From Desulfobacula sp. (lineage in GTDB: Bacteria > Desulfobacterota > Desulfobacteria > Desulfobacterales > Desulfobacteraceae): DNA of 42,124 nt. The notes beneath the pieces are model-generated. The model worked only from the letters and a program-made list of their open reading frames with translations, was not told the DNA's origin and did no database searches. This document shows positions 7,707 through 15,720 of the stretch, in pieces. Location of the stretch: assembly GCF_014237455.1 (NCBI RefSeq), contig NZ_JABZFL010000025.1:1-42124 (forward strand). Direction: 5' to 3'. Position numbers and translations under genes: made by a program. The number at the start of each line of letters is the position of its first letter. Within the stretch, counting starts at the first letter, position 1.

Positions 7707-8498
7707 ATGACTGCACCTGTTACATCCGGTGACTTAAGAGAATTGATTGAAAAATATGTAGCAGATTATCCAAAGGCCGCAGGTGGAAAGAATTTCTGGC
7801 GGACACCCCTTGCAGTCACAGCAAAGGCGGACGAACGCTTTGATATTTTGCCCAAAATTGCAGCAGATGACCATATTCTTCCAAAAGATCTTCTGGCCAC
7901 GGGTAAGTCTGTGATCGTTTTTTTTATTCCTTTTATCAAAGACCTGGCCAGGGAAAATCATAAAGGGGATATCCCCTGCCGGAACTGGGGACTGGCATAT
8001 GAATCCACCAATACATTGATTAACAAACTGTGTGAGCAGATCAAGCTTTTCCTTGAAGATGCCGGATACCATTCTGCCCTGGTCCCGGCAACGCATAATT
8101 TTGATCATAAGAAATTGATGGCCCGCTGGTCCCATAAACATCTGGGATATGTAGCAGGCCTGGGCCGCTTTGGTGTTAATGCTCAGTTCATCACGCCATC
8201 AGGCTGTACCGGTCGTTTGGGCAGCCTGGTCACCCAGGCTGATCTCGGTGACAGCCCTCTGGTGATTGAAAAAGAGCTTTGCCTTCATAAAAATGGTCAT
8301 AAATGTTTGGTCTGTGTCAAACGCTGTCCTGTAGGAGCCGTATCTGCCGAGACAGGAATAGACCGGAAAAAATGCTGGGCCAGACTCAACTCCAATCTTC
8401 ATGATACAGAAGAAATGGCAGGCCTGGAGAAAACCACCCATGTTTGCGGGAAGTGCCAGGTTATCGTTCCCTGCAGTTTTAAAATTCCAAAAGCATAA
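7707..8498 (+). CDS. QueG-like Fe-S protein with two [4Fe-4S] sites; possible corrinoid-activating reductase
   Basis: A 263-residue soluble protein resembling epoxyqueuosine reductase (QueG), itself a relative of cobalamin-dependent reductive dehalogenases. The segment KHLGYVAGLGRFGVNAQF matches the cofactor-domain region of that family. Two cluster sites follow: C-x-x-C-x-x-x-C-P around KCLVCVKRCP with a further Cys after GIDRKK, and CGKC...PC near the end. It is shorter than true QueG, lacks the HEAT-like tail, and no queuosine genes are nearby. Between corrinoid methyltransferase and choline-oxidation genes, a role in reducing inactivated Co(II) corrinoid is attractive but unproven. ATG 7707 has AGAGG five bases upstream; the in-frame GTG at 7701 overlaps that site and is less likely. 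Confidence 0.75.
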   Translation: MTAPVTSGDLRELIEKYVADYPKAAGGKNFWRTPLAVTAKADERFDILPKIAADDHILPKDLLATGKSVIVFFIPFIKDLARENHKGDIPCRNWGLAYESTNTLINKLCEQIKLFLEDAGYHSALVPATHNFDHKKLMARWSHKHLGYVAGLGRFGVNAQFITPSGCTGRLGSLVTQADLGDSPLVIEKELCLHKNGHKCLVCVKRCPVGAVSAETGIDRKKCWARLNSNLHDTEEMAGLEKTTHVCGKCQVIVPCSFKIPKA

Positions 8499-8519
8499 AT
8501 TAAATATTGATCCGATTTT

Positions 8520-10172
8520 TCAGGCGTTGTGCCGATAAAATCCTGCCGTTGAAGGTGGCTCCAAAGTATTGCCCAGTATGAGGTCACAGGCTTTTTCCGC
8601 CACCATCATGACCGGAGCATAGATATTTCCGTTGGTCACATAGGGCATGACCGAGGCATCCACCACACGCAGGTTTTCCACGCCGTGAACCTTCATGGTA
8701 TCCGGGTCCACCACAGCCATATCATCTTTTCCCATTTTGCAGGTGCAGGAAGGGTGAAGCGCAGTTTCTGCGTCCTTTGCCACCCAGTCCAGAATATCAT
8801 TGTCTGTCTGAATATGGTTGCCCGGAGAGGTTTCCCCATCGTTAAATTCGTTAAAGGCCGGCTGGTTCATGATCTTTCTGGCACACCTTATGGCTTCTAC
8901 CCATTCTTTGCGGTCCTGGTTCGTGGATAAATAGTTGAAGTGCAGGGCCGGGTGGTGCCGGGGGTCCGTAGATTTGATTTTAACCGATCCCTTGGAATTG
9001 GAATACATGGGGCCCACATGGACCTGATAGCCGTGGTCATGGCTGGGCTGGCTGCCGTCGTAACGAATGGCCAGGGGCAGGAAATGGAATTGGATATTCG
9101 GATATTCTACATCATTATTGCTTCTGATAAATCCACCTGCCTCAAAATGGTTGGTGGCGGCTGCACCAGATCTGTGGAAGAGCCATTGGTAGCCGATAAA
9201 GGGTTTTTTCCACCACTTGAGGGACGGGTTCAAGGATATAGGTTTTTTGCATTTATACTGGACATAGACTTCCAGGTGGTCCTGCATGTTTTCTCCCACT
9301 CCGGGAAGATCATGGACTGGCTTGATGCCGAGTTTTTCAAGCTGTCCGGCATTTCCAATGCCTGATAACTGGAGGATTTGTGGGGAGTTTATAGCGCCGC
9401 CACAGCAGATGACTTCTCCTGAATGGACGGTTTTTGGGCTGCCTTTCCTGCCTTTGATAAATTCCACACCAATGGCTTTTTTGTTGTCAAACAGGATTCG
9501 GGTGGTAAGAGCCCGGCAGATTACATCCAGATTGGGCCGTTTTTTCAGGACGGGGTGAAGATAAGCCCTTGCCGCAGAAAGACGGCGGCCCCGGCTGATA
9601 TTTCGGTCAAAGGCGCCAAATCCTTCCTGCTGGTATCCATTGACATCTCTGGTCAGGGGGTAACCCGCCTGTTTGGTCGAATCGAGAAATGCCTGGAATA
9701 GCGGGTTCTTACAGGGTCCTGTTTCAAGTATGAGGGGACCGTCCGTGCCATGGTAGTCATCTCTTCCTTTAAGACGATTTTCAGCTCTTTTAAAATAGGG
9801 CAGGTTATGAGCATAATCCCAGCTTTCCATACCTGCATCTCTGGCCCATTTTTCATAATCCATGGCATTGCCCCTAATGTAGATCATGCCATTGATACTG
9901 GAGGAACCACCAAGGACCTTGCCCCGGCCATGGGAAACTTTTCGGTTGTGCATATGGGGTTCAGGTTCGGATTCGTAACACCAGTCATAATATTTATTAC
10001 CCAAAGGATAGGTCAGGCCAGCCGGCATGTGAATGAAAATATCCCAGATATAATCCGGCCTGCCAGCCTCTATAACCAATACTTTATTAGCCGGGTCCTG
10101 ACTGAGTCTGTTGGCCAGAACACAACCGGCAGAGCCGCCGCCTATAATGAGATAATCATATTTTTCTTTCAT
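8520..10172 (-). CDS. betA: Choline dehydrogenase-like GMC oxidoreductase (BetA type)
   Basis: A 550-residue flavoprotein of the glucose-methanol-choline family. It has the N-terminal FAD motif GGGSAGC, GMC signature 1 ([20 protein letters not shown]), signature 2 around [16 protein letters not shown], and the BetA-like HPSCTCKMG with the expected catalytic His473. [17 protein letters not shown] and the closing PPSTAGFY are especially BetA-like. BetA oxidises choline to betaine aldehyde and passes electrons to the respiratory chain rather than oxygen, which suits an anaerobe. It is the last gene of the ferredoxin-AOR-tetR-betA operon, 21 bases after tetR, with AAAGGAG before the ATG. Another alcohol substrate is possible, but the surrounding quaternary-amine genes favour choline. 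Confidence 0.85.
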   Translation of the reverse strand: MKEKYDYLIIGGGSAGCVLANRLSQDPANKVLVIEAGRPDYIWDIFIHMPAGLTYPLGNKYYDWCYESEPEPHMHNRKVSHGRGKVLGGSSSINGMIYIRGNAMDYEKWARDAGMESWDYAHNLPYFKRAENRLKGRDDYHGTDGPLILETGPCKNPLFQAFLDSTKQAGYPLTRDVNGYQQEGFGAFDRNISRGRRLSAARAYLHPVLKKRPNLDVICRALTTRILFDNKKAIGVEFIKGRKGSPKTVHSGEVICCGGAINSPQILQLSGIGNAGQLEKLGIKPVHDLPGVGENMQDHLEVYVQYKCKKPISLNPSLKWWKKPFIGYQWLFHRSGAAATNHFEAGGFIRSNNDVEYPNIQFHFLPLAIRYDGSQPSHDHGYQVHVGPMYSNSKGSVKIKSTDPRHHPALHFNYLSTNQDRKEWVEAIRCARKIMNQPAFNEFNDGETSPGNHIQTDNDILDWVAKDAETALHPSCTCKMGKDDMAVVDPDTMKVHGVENLRVVDASVMPYVTNGNIYAPVMMVAEKACDLILGNTLEPPSTAGFYRHNA

Positions 10173-10193
10173 TATTTTAACTCCTTTTCAGTA

Positions 10194-10784
10194 TTACCGG
10201 TTTTCAGACACCAGGCTGATAAATCCAGCCACCAGGTCATCAATATCCATTTCATCGTCCCTGACAAGGGCCTGGAGTGCAACGCCCTGTAGGCCTGAAA
10301 TAAAACAGACTGCCGCAGCCCGGTTGGTTTTATTTTGGGAAACCCGGTTCAGGGCATCTTCAAAGGCATCCACAAATTTATCATAGGCAGCCTGGATTTT
10401 TATAATTACAGGCCCCCTGATACCGCTGAATTCAGCTGCCAGGGAAGCCAAGGCAATGATTGTGTCAGGATGGTCTTGAAACCGGCCCATAAAAATATCC
10501 ATCATGCCGCTGACCATTTTTTTATAATCTGTATGGTCTTGGCTCAGATACTCAATATATTGGTCAAAGCTATGGTCAAGCTCTTCCACCACTTCTTTAA
10601 GGATATCAGGTTTTGAATTGTAGTGGTGAAACACAGCTCCCGTGGTCATGCCAATGTGATAGGCGATATCTTGAATCGTGGTTTTATGGTACCCCAGCCG
10701 GGCAAATAAATGGGTTGCGGTTTCAAGAATCAGCCTTTTTGTGGCAATCCGTTTGGCTTCTTTTTTATTGATGGGGACCGACAT
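10194..10784 (-). CDS. TetR-family regulator (BetI-like position)
   Basis: A 196-residue protein with a TetR-type helix-turn-helix over about residues 15-62: ILETATHLFARLGYHKTT, then DIAYHIGMTTGAVFHHY and the usual N-x-K-x-D-I-L-x-E-V. The C-terminal ligand domain is not specific enough to name an effector. Its start overlaps the end of the oxidoreductase gene by 20 bases, so it is translated with that operon and probably autoregulates it. In classic bet operons a TetR repressor, BetI, responds to choline; this gene has the same context. A TetR-style palindrome (13158-13176) lies upstream of the operon. Confidence 0.88.
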   Translation of the reverse strand: MSVPINKKEAKRIATKRLILETATHLFARLGYHKTTIQDIAYHIGMTTGAVFHHYNSKPDILKEVVEELDHSFDQYIEYLSQDHTDYKKMVSGMMDIFMGRFQDHPDTIIALASLAAEFSGIRGPVIIKIQAAYDKFVDAFEDALNRVSQNKTNRAAAVCFISGLQGVALQALVRDDEMDIDDLVAGFISLVSENR

Positions 10785-12609
10785 ACTTTATTCCCAAACG
10801 GTTCAGGGTTTTATCAAGGGGGACGCCTTTTTTGTTCCATCCCCGCAATTGATAATATTCCTGCCGCATATAGTCCATATCATCCCTTGAAATCCTGTGG
10901 CCCTTTGAAGGACCGTCGGGAAGAGGTTCCTCTACAAACCTGCGGGGAAGGATATCTTTTTGGGCAGTAAGACCCTGGGCCAGGTTAAAATACCTGACAA
11001 GGTTCCAGATCCGCTCACCTGTTTCCATGAGGGTATTGGTATCTGCTTTTTGTCCCGTTGCCGCACTGAGAAGTTCGGCATAGGTGTCGGCAGGTATGCC
11101 GTAACTGCCAAAGTCACAATTCACCAGGGTGTCACGACCAGCGGAATAATTCTGCAGCGCTACCACCATTTGCGCTTTGTCCTCGGGCGAGAGCGGATCA
11201 AGGGGGTGTCCTTCCCATTCTCCTGACAATTCATAGGACACGGGAAATCCCCTCTGGTGACATCCGCCCCGGTCCGTTGTCATATATGCCAGGCCCATGC
11301 CCGAGACCCCTCTGGGACCCCATGCAGGAGCTTCAAGTCCTTTGGTGTGTACGGCCAGTTCCTCTGCCGTTCCCGCGATTTTTTGGGCAGCCTTCTGTAC
11401 GCCCTGGGACAAAAGTTTTCCCAATTCACCTTTTTTGTTTGCAATGGCATGGATCAGGTGTTCAGCTGCCGCCACGTTACCGAATTTTAGATCAATACCT
11501 TTGGGAGAAGGGATCAAGCCTTTTTCACAGGCCTCCATGGCAAAACCGATAATATTGCCCGTGGACATTGAATCCATTCCGTAAAGGTCACAGAGCTTGA
11601 CCAGGTGGGCCACAGCCCTGATATCGGAAATGTCCAGGTTGGCCCCCATGAGGGCGACAGATTCATACTCTATAATATCTGTAATAATACCTTTATATTT
11701 TCCGGTCCGGACCGCTCCGATTTTGGAACATCTGATGGGGCACCCCATACAGGCAGAGCTGCCCAGCCACAAATGTTTAGACTGGCCCTTATCCCCCAGA
11801 TCAGATGCCTTTGAAAAGGTTCCATTTTGATAATTTTTATGGGGCAAAAGACCGGTCTCATTGGCAAATTCAACGGAAGCGGCTGTGCCGGCCTGACGGA
11901 AGGATTCTACGTCCGGACTTTCTTCAAGTTCTTTGAAAGCCCTGGCACAGGCTGTTATAAATCGCTGCGGGTCATGAACTAGGACCGGTTTGGTACCCTT
12001 TATGGCAATGGCCTTAAGATTTTTGGAGCCCATGACGGCACCGGCGCCGCCCCTACCTGCCTGGCGGTTGTACTCACCGCAAATCAGAGCGAAAGGAATC
12101 CGGGCCTCACCTGCCTGGCCGATAGTGGCAATTTTGATAGTTTTATCCTTGAGTTCGGTTTTGATCAGCCTATTGGCTTCCAGAGTATTGGTTCCCCATA
12201 AGTGCCGGGCATCCCGGATTTCCACATGATCATCATTAATCCATATAAAGACCGGCTTTTTGGCCTGGCCTTTGATGATGATGCCGTCATATCCGGCATA
12301 TTTGATTTCAGGAGAGAAACTGCCGCCAAAATAGGAATCCAGGAAAATACCGGTCAGAGGAGATTTGGTGACCACACACCCCCGCATGGCTGGGGCCATG
12401 GTACCAGTTAAGGGCCCTGTCATAAATATGAGCGGATTATCTTTGCTCAAAGGATCAGTACCCGGGGAAACCATGTCACAGAGAAGTTTTGCTCCAAATC
12501 CTTTTCCGCCGATAAAGTTTGTCTTAAGGGCATCAGGGACCGGGAGAATTTCAAAAGACGCATGGGACAAATCAATCATCATCAGTTTGTTTGTGTAGGC
12601 AGAACTCAT
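10765..12609 (-). CDS. Tungsten-type aldehyde:ferredoxin oxidoreductase
   Basis: A 614-residue member of the AOR family, the normal length. The N-terminal pterin-binding part has G-G-K-G-F-G-A-K-L-L and AGRGGAGAVMGSKNLKAIAI. The [4Fe-4S] ligands are Cys287, Cys290 and Cys294 in CMGCPIRC, with Cys498 (NCDFG) as the fourth. The family oxidises aldehydes to carboxylic acids, reducing ferredoxin, with a bis-pterin tungsten centre. It starts inside the stop codon of the polyferredoxin gene (ATGA overlap), so the two are coupled and form the usual AOR-ferredoxin pair. With betA downstream, betaine aldehyde is the likely substrate, making glycine betaine for the methyltransferase. This would replace the NAD-dependent BetB; it is an inference. 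Confidence 0.9.
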   Translation of the reverse strand: MSSAYTNKLMMIDLSHASFEILPVPDALKTNFIGGKGFGAKLLCDMVSPGTDPLSKDNPLIFMTGPLTGTMAPAMRGCVVTKSPLTGIFLDSYFGGSFSPEIKYAGYDGIIIKGQAKKPVFIWINDDHVEIRDARHLWGTNTLEANRLIKTELKDKTIKIATIGQAGEARIPFALICGEYNRQAGRGGAGAVMGSKNLKAIAIKGTKPVLVHDPQRFITACARAFKELEESPDVESFRQAGTAASVEFANETGLLPHKNYQNGTFSKASDLGDKGQSKHLWLGSSACMGCPIRCSKIGAVRTGKYKGIITDIIEYESVALMGANLDISDIRAVAHLVKLCDLYGMDSMSTGNIIGFAMEACEKGLIPSPKGIDLKFGNVAAAEHLIHAIANKKGELGKLLSQGVQKAAQKIAGTAEELAVHTKGLEAPAWGPRGVSGMGLAYMTTDRGGCHQRGFPVSYELSGEWEGHPLDPLSPEDKAQMVVALQNYSAGRDTLVNCDFGSYGIPADTYAELLSAATGQKADTNTLMETGERIWNLVRYFNLAQGLTAQKDILPRRFVEEPLPDGPSKGHRISRDDMDYMRQEYYQLRGWNKKGVPLDKTLNRLGIKYVGPHQ

Positions 12610-13025
12610 TGATCTTTCCTTAGTTGAACCAGTTCAAGGGCTCCAGTGGGGCAGGCTTCAACACACAGAGGCTTCCCCTGGCACAATTCGCATTTAACCG
12701 CTTTTTTTGTATCAGGATCCAATGATACCATTCCCATGGGGCAGTATTGGGCACATAAACCGCAGTTGATACATTTATCCGGATCAATACAGACAATGCC
12801 GTCATCATTTCGATGGATGGCTTTAACAGGACAGGCAGTCATGCAATAGGCATTTCCGCACTGACTGCAGACCACAGGCATATGATATAGGTTTTCATTT
12901 TTGTTTTGAATTAAAAGACGGGCCCGTCTCGGGTTATAGCCCCCTATCAGGTCCATGCTGCATGCCAGCTGACAGATACAGCATCCCGTGCATCTGTCAA
13001 AATGTGTGTGGATAAAGGCTTTGAT
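12606..13025 (-). CDS. AOR-associated polyferredoxin with four [4Fe-4S] sites; apparent AUC start
   Basis: Read from 13025 this is a 139-residue ferredoxin with four cysteine groups: CTGCCICQLAC (Cys12, 15, 18, 22), CSQCGNAYCMTACP, CINCGLCAQYCP and CELCQGKPLCVEACP. It is the electron partner usually encoded next to AOR. The first ATG in frame is at 12956 and would remove the whole first cluster. Upstream the frame stays open to a TAG with no ATG, GTG or TTG, but the codon ATC at 13025 stands six bases after AGGAG and would give (M)KAFIHTHFDRC, close to the usual M-K-A start of the family. It may be a rare AUC start or a mutated or misread ATG. The ferredoxin identity is firm; the start is inferred. 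Confidence 0.8.
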   Translation of the reverse strand: MKAFIHTHFDRCTGCCICQLACSMDLIGGYNPRRARLLIQNKNENLYHMPVVCSQCGNAYCMTACPVKAIHRNDDGIVCIDPDKCINCGLCAQYCPMGMVSLDPDTKKAVKCELCQGKPLCVEACPTGALELVQLRKDQ

Positions 13026-13067
13026 GGCATTCTCCTAAATATATTATCTATCTTTAAAAAAAGAAAA

Positions 13068-13083
13068 TATCACGTATTATGTA
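13068..13083. promoter_or_regulatory. Operator-like site, proximal copy
   Basis: TATCACGTATTATGTA matches the distal palindrome at 13158-13173 in 14 of 16 positions. It lies about 45 bases upstream of the polyferredoxin start, where a repressor would block the operon promoter. Confidence 0.45.
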
Positions 13084-13137
13084 CTATGTAAATAAGTTTC
13101 ATTATTGTTTTTAAAAAAAATATATGGTATGCCTTGG

Positions 13138-13165
13138 ATCACATATCACATATCACATATCACAT
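13138..13165. repeat. Four tandem heptads ATCACAT
   Basis: Four perfect copies of the 7-base unit run head to tail (13138, 13145, 13152, 13159). The last copy forms the left arm of the palindrome that follows, so the array looks like multiplied operator half-sites, possibly produced by slippage. Confidence 0.85.
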
Positions 13166-13176
13166 ATTATGTGATA
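13158..13176. promoter_or_regulatory. TetR-like palindromic operator
   Basis: TATCACATA and TATGTGATA form a perfect 9-bp inverted repeat around a single T. Size and symmetry suit a TetR dimer; the TetR encoded in the leftward operon is the obvious candidate, and the site also lies 90 bases before the liv promoter. Confidence 0.55.
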
Positions 13177-13264
13177 GAAAAAATGCGCTAAACTTGAAGG
13201 AAGGAACAGGGGCAGTCTCAGGGAAAATATTTGATAGTGGGAATTGTTGGTTTTTTTTCTTTTG

Positions 13265-13293
13265 TTGATAAAAAGCAAGCTCTTATCTAATAT
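13265..13293 (+). promoter_or_regulatory. Sigma-70-type promoter of the liv operon
   Basis: TTGATA (13265-13270), 17 bases, TAATAT (13288-13293). The predicted start, near 13300, leaves a 60-base leader with a GGAGG site eight bases before the livG ATG. Confidence 0.6.
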
Positions 13294-13360
13294 ATAGCTT
13301 TTGCTATTAATGCTTGGAATAAATTTTGGATAGGGATTCAGAGAATCGGAGGAATGTAAG

Positions 13361-14074
13361 ATGCTCAAGGCGACCCATATTACCAAAAAGTTTGGAGCGT
13401 TGGCAGCTGTCGATGACCTAAGTTTTGAGGTGAAAGAAGGGCAGGTATTTGGAATAGCCGGTCCAAACGGTGCGGGTAAATCCACTTTATACAACCTCAT
13501 CACGGGATTTTACAAATATGAAGGCAAAATAGAGTTTGACGGTAAGAATATAACCGGATTTCCCACGCACAAAATTGCTCGTCTTGGGATTTCAAGAACG
13601 TTTCAAATTCCTCAAATTTTTGAAAGCCTGACAGTGGAAGAAAGCGTGAATTTGGGCTGCCGTTTCGGCAACCCCGGCAAATACCACCCCGGCTATTCCG
13701 ATGAGATGATCTCTTTTACCAGTCTTAAAGAAGAGCGCAGCAATAAAACTGATCTTCTAAACTTGTTGGGCAAAAAAAGATTGATGATAGCGGCTGCTCT
13801 GGCAACAAAGCCAAAAATATTGATGGTTGATGAGCCCATGGCAGGGCTTAACGCTTTGGAGATTAAGCAAATGACAAATCTCATACAAAAAATCAATCAA
13901 GATCTTAAAATCACCGTCATCATTATTGAACATTTTATGAAGGTTTTAACAGAGCTTGCCAATCCTATCTTAGTTATAGAAAACGGGAGCGAGATCTGTA
14001 CCGGGACGCCTGAAGAAATAACCTCAAATCCCGAAGTTATTGCCTGCTACCTGGGAGATACACATGATGCTTAG
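13361..14074 (+). CDS. livG: LivG-type ABC transporter ATPase with degenerate signature loop
   Basis: A 237-residue ATPase of the hydrophobic/branched-chain amino acid (HAAT) uptake family. Walker A is GPNGAGKST (34-42), the LivG-type IARLGISRTFQIPQIFESLTVEE segment follows, and Walker B is ILMVDEPMAGLN. The ABC signature, normally LSYGQ or similar, reads LNLLG (133-137), and the stretch before it is shorter than usual; the whole protein is some 15-20 residues short. The flanks (KKRLMIAAALATKPK) are normal. Either the loop has diverged or a pair of compensating frameshifts lies here. It is first in a five-gene operon and overlaps livF. The family is certain; full ATPase competence is not. Confidence 0.85.
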   Translation: MLKATHITKKFGALAAVDDLSFEVKEGQVFGIAGPNGAGKSTLYNLITGFYKYEGKIEFDGKNITGFPTHKIARLGISRTFQIPQIFESLTVEESVNLGCRFGNPGKYHPGYSDEMISFTSLKEERSNKTDLLNLLGKKRLMIAAALATKPKILMVDEPMAGLNALEIKQMTNLIQKINQDLKITVIIIEHFMKVLTELANPILVIENGSEICTGTPEEITSNPEVIACYLGDTHDA

Positions 14075-14771
14075 TATTGAAAACCTGAACGCGTATTACG
14101 GACAAGCCCACGTACTCAAAGATGTGTCTATTAATGTTAACAAAGGAGAAGTAGTGGTGATGCTGGGACCTAATGGTCACGGCAAAAGCACTTTGTTAAA
14201 AAGCCTTTGCGGCATGGTGGATTATAGGCGGGGCAAAATAGTTTATAAAGATCAGGATATTATTAAATTCTCATCTGAGAAGATCGTCAACCTGGGAATT
14301 ACATATATTGCTGAAAATCGGGAACTGTTTCCCTATATGTCAGTCATGGAAAATCTTAAATTAGGGGCGTATTCAAGAAATGCCCGCAAATATGAAAAAC
14401 AAAATCTGGAAAAAGTTTTTTCACTGTTTCCTCGCTTGGCCGAAAGAAAGAAACAATATGCTAGCACCATGAGCGGTGGCGAAGCCAAAATGTTGGCTAT
14501 TGCCCGTGGATTGATGTCAAATGCTGATTTTCTGGCCATTGACGAACCAGCTTTGGGGTTACAGCCAAATTTAAGGGTGGAGGTGACCAAGATTATTAAG
14601 GAGATTAACAAGCAGGGTAAAACAATTCTGGTGGTCGAACAGAACATCCCCCAGATAACCGATCTGGCTGACAAGCTATATGTTTTGGAAGAAGGGCGCA
14701 TAACGTTTTCGGGGAGTAAAGACGATGCCTTAAGTAACGAGGATCTAAAGGAAATTTTTTTGGGGATGTGA
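14064..14771 (+). CDS. livF: LivF-type ABC transporter ATPase
   Basis: An ATPase of about 235 residues starting MMLSIENLNAYYGQ. Walker A is GPNGHGKST, the signature is intact as M-S-G-G-E within STMSGGEAKMLAIARGL, and Walker B is FLAIDEP followed by LGLQPN, all typical of LivF. It pairs with LivG on the cytoplasmic face of the LivHM permease. ATG 14064 overlaps the livG stop and has GGGAG six bases upstream; ATG 14067 is equally in frame. A longer frame from 14040 exists but lies inside livG and adds atypical residues, so it is not used. The intact motif here contrasts with livG, so one active site of the pair is clearly complete. Confidence 0.92.
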   Translation: MMLSIENLNAYYGQAHVLKDVSINVNKGEVVVMLGPNGHGKSTLLKSLCGMVDYRRGKIVYKDQDIIKFSSEKIVNLGITYIAENRELFPYMSVMENLKLGAYSRNARKYEKQNLEKVFSLFPRLAERKKQYASTMSGGEAKMLAIARGLMSNADFLAIDEPALGLQPNLRVEVTKIIKEINKQGKTILVVEQNIPQITDLADKLYVLEEGRITFSGSKDDALSNEDLKEIFLGM

Positions 14772-14843
14772 CAGTGCTGGGGAATAGGGATTGGGGTGAA
14801 TATATTGCAGGTTGAACTCGCTTATCGGGGGAGAAAACACTAG

Positions 14844-15716
14844 ATGTTTATAGAGATTCTTGACGTTATTATCAGCGGTTTATTGAATGGGTCAGTTTAT
14901 GCCCTTATGGCTATTGGCCTCGCACTTGTCTACGGTGTAACAAAAGCCTTTAATTTTGCATATGGATCTTTTTATACTATGGGCGGTTATTTTGCCTGGG
15001 TGCTTCTGGTCTCTCTGGGAATAAAAGGCGGATACTATACGGTTTTTCTTGCAGCTATCCCCTTTCTCTTTGTTGTGGGGTTCTTCCTGGAGAAAGCCTT
15101 GATATCTCCCTTACGAAAACGGTCTGACTGGCAGATGAAAGCCATGATGTTAACCCTGGGGTTGTCACTCTTTCTGGATATCGGATATATCTCCGTGTTT
15201 GGTCCGCGGCTCAAATCATTACCCGATATCGTGGAAGGTACCCTTACCATTGGCCCGTTTGTATTTATGAACCAGGATATGGTTATCTTCATATTATCCA
15301 TCACAGGCTTACTTTGCTTTGCCTGGCTATTAAACAATACCCGTGTGGGAATGGCGGTACAGGCCGTTGCCCAAAACCCGGTGGGTGCTCAGATTGTCGG
15401 CATTCCCAAGGACCGTGTTTTTGCCGCCACCTTTGCCATCTCAACCATCATGGTGGGGATTGGCGGGATTTTACTGAGCCAGAAAAATTTTGTTAATCCA
15501 CAGGCCAGCACAGGCATTATGATCAAGGCCTGGGTTATTACCGCTTTTGGCGGTATGGGGTCTATCAAGGGCAGTCTTTATGCCGCGCTTATTATCGGAA
15601 TGCTGGAGGCGTTTGTTGGTTATTATCTGGGAATGATACACATTGAGATCGCTGTTTTAACATTACTTTTAATCACCCTGGCATTTCGTCCCCAGGGTCT
15701 GATGGGAAGAGAATAA
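14844..15716 (+). CDS. livH: LivH-type ABC transporter permease
   Basis: A 290-residue integral membrane protein with about eight hydrophobic segments. LivH landmarks are the N-terminal GLLNGSVYALMAIGLALVYG, FNFAYGSFYTMGGY, and the cytoplasmic loop with QNPVGAQIVGIPKDRV that contacts the ATPase. It ends with TLAFRPQGLMGRE, the standard C-terminus. It forms the channel with LivM. A 72-base gap separates it from livF, ending in a GGGGGAG ribosome site before the ATG. Confidence 0.93.
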   Translation: MFIEILDVIISGLLNGSVYALMAIGLALVYGVTKAFNFAYGSFYTMGGYFAWVLLVSLGIKGGYYTVFLAAIPFLFVVGFFLEKALISPLRKRSDWQMKAMMLTLGLSLFLDIGYISVFGPRLKSLPDIVEGTLTIGPFVFMNQDMVIFILSITGLLCFAWLLNNTRVGMAVQAVAQNPVGAQIVGIPKDRVFAATFAISTIMVGIGGILLSQKNFVNPQASTGIMIKAWVITAFGGMGSIKGSLYAALIIGMLEAFVGYYLGMIHIEIAVLTLLLITLAFRPQGLMGRE

Positions 15717-15720
15717 GATT

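Larger units (their letters stand above)
13026..13360. other. 335-bp divergent intergenic region between the polyferredoxin and livG operons
   Basis: AT-rich and non-coding on both strands. It holds two related operator-like sites, four tandem heptads and a good promoter for the liv operon, each listed separately. No convincing -35/-10 pair was found for the leftward operon. Confidence 0.8.

Noticed and set aside
12947-13030. ATG at 13030 as start of the polyferredoxin
   Set aside because: It is out of frame with the cysteine motifs, reaches a stop after 27 codons, and is only one base from the AGGAG site.
13138-13176. CRISPR array or transposon end
   Set aside because: The repeat unit is only seven bases with no spacers, and no cas or transposase gene is nearby; an operator array explains it better.
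14040-14063. Earlier livF start at 14040
   Set aside because: It lies inside livG and adds residues unlike LivF; ATG 14064/14067 with GGGAG upstream is better.
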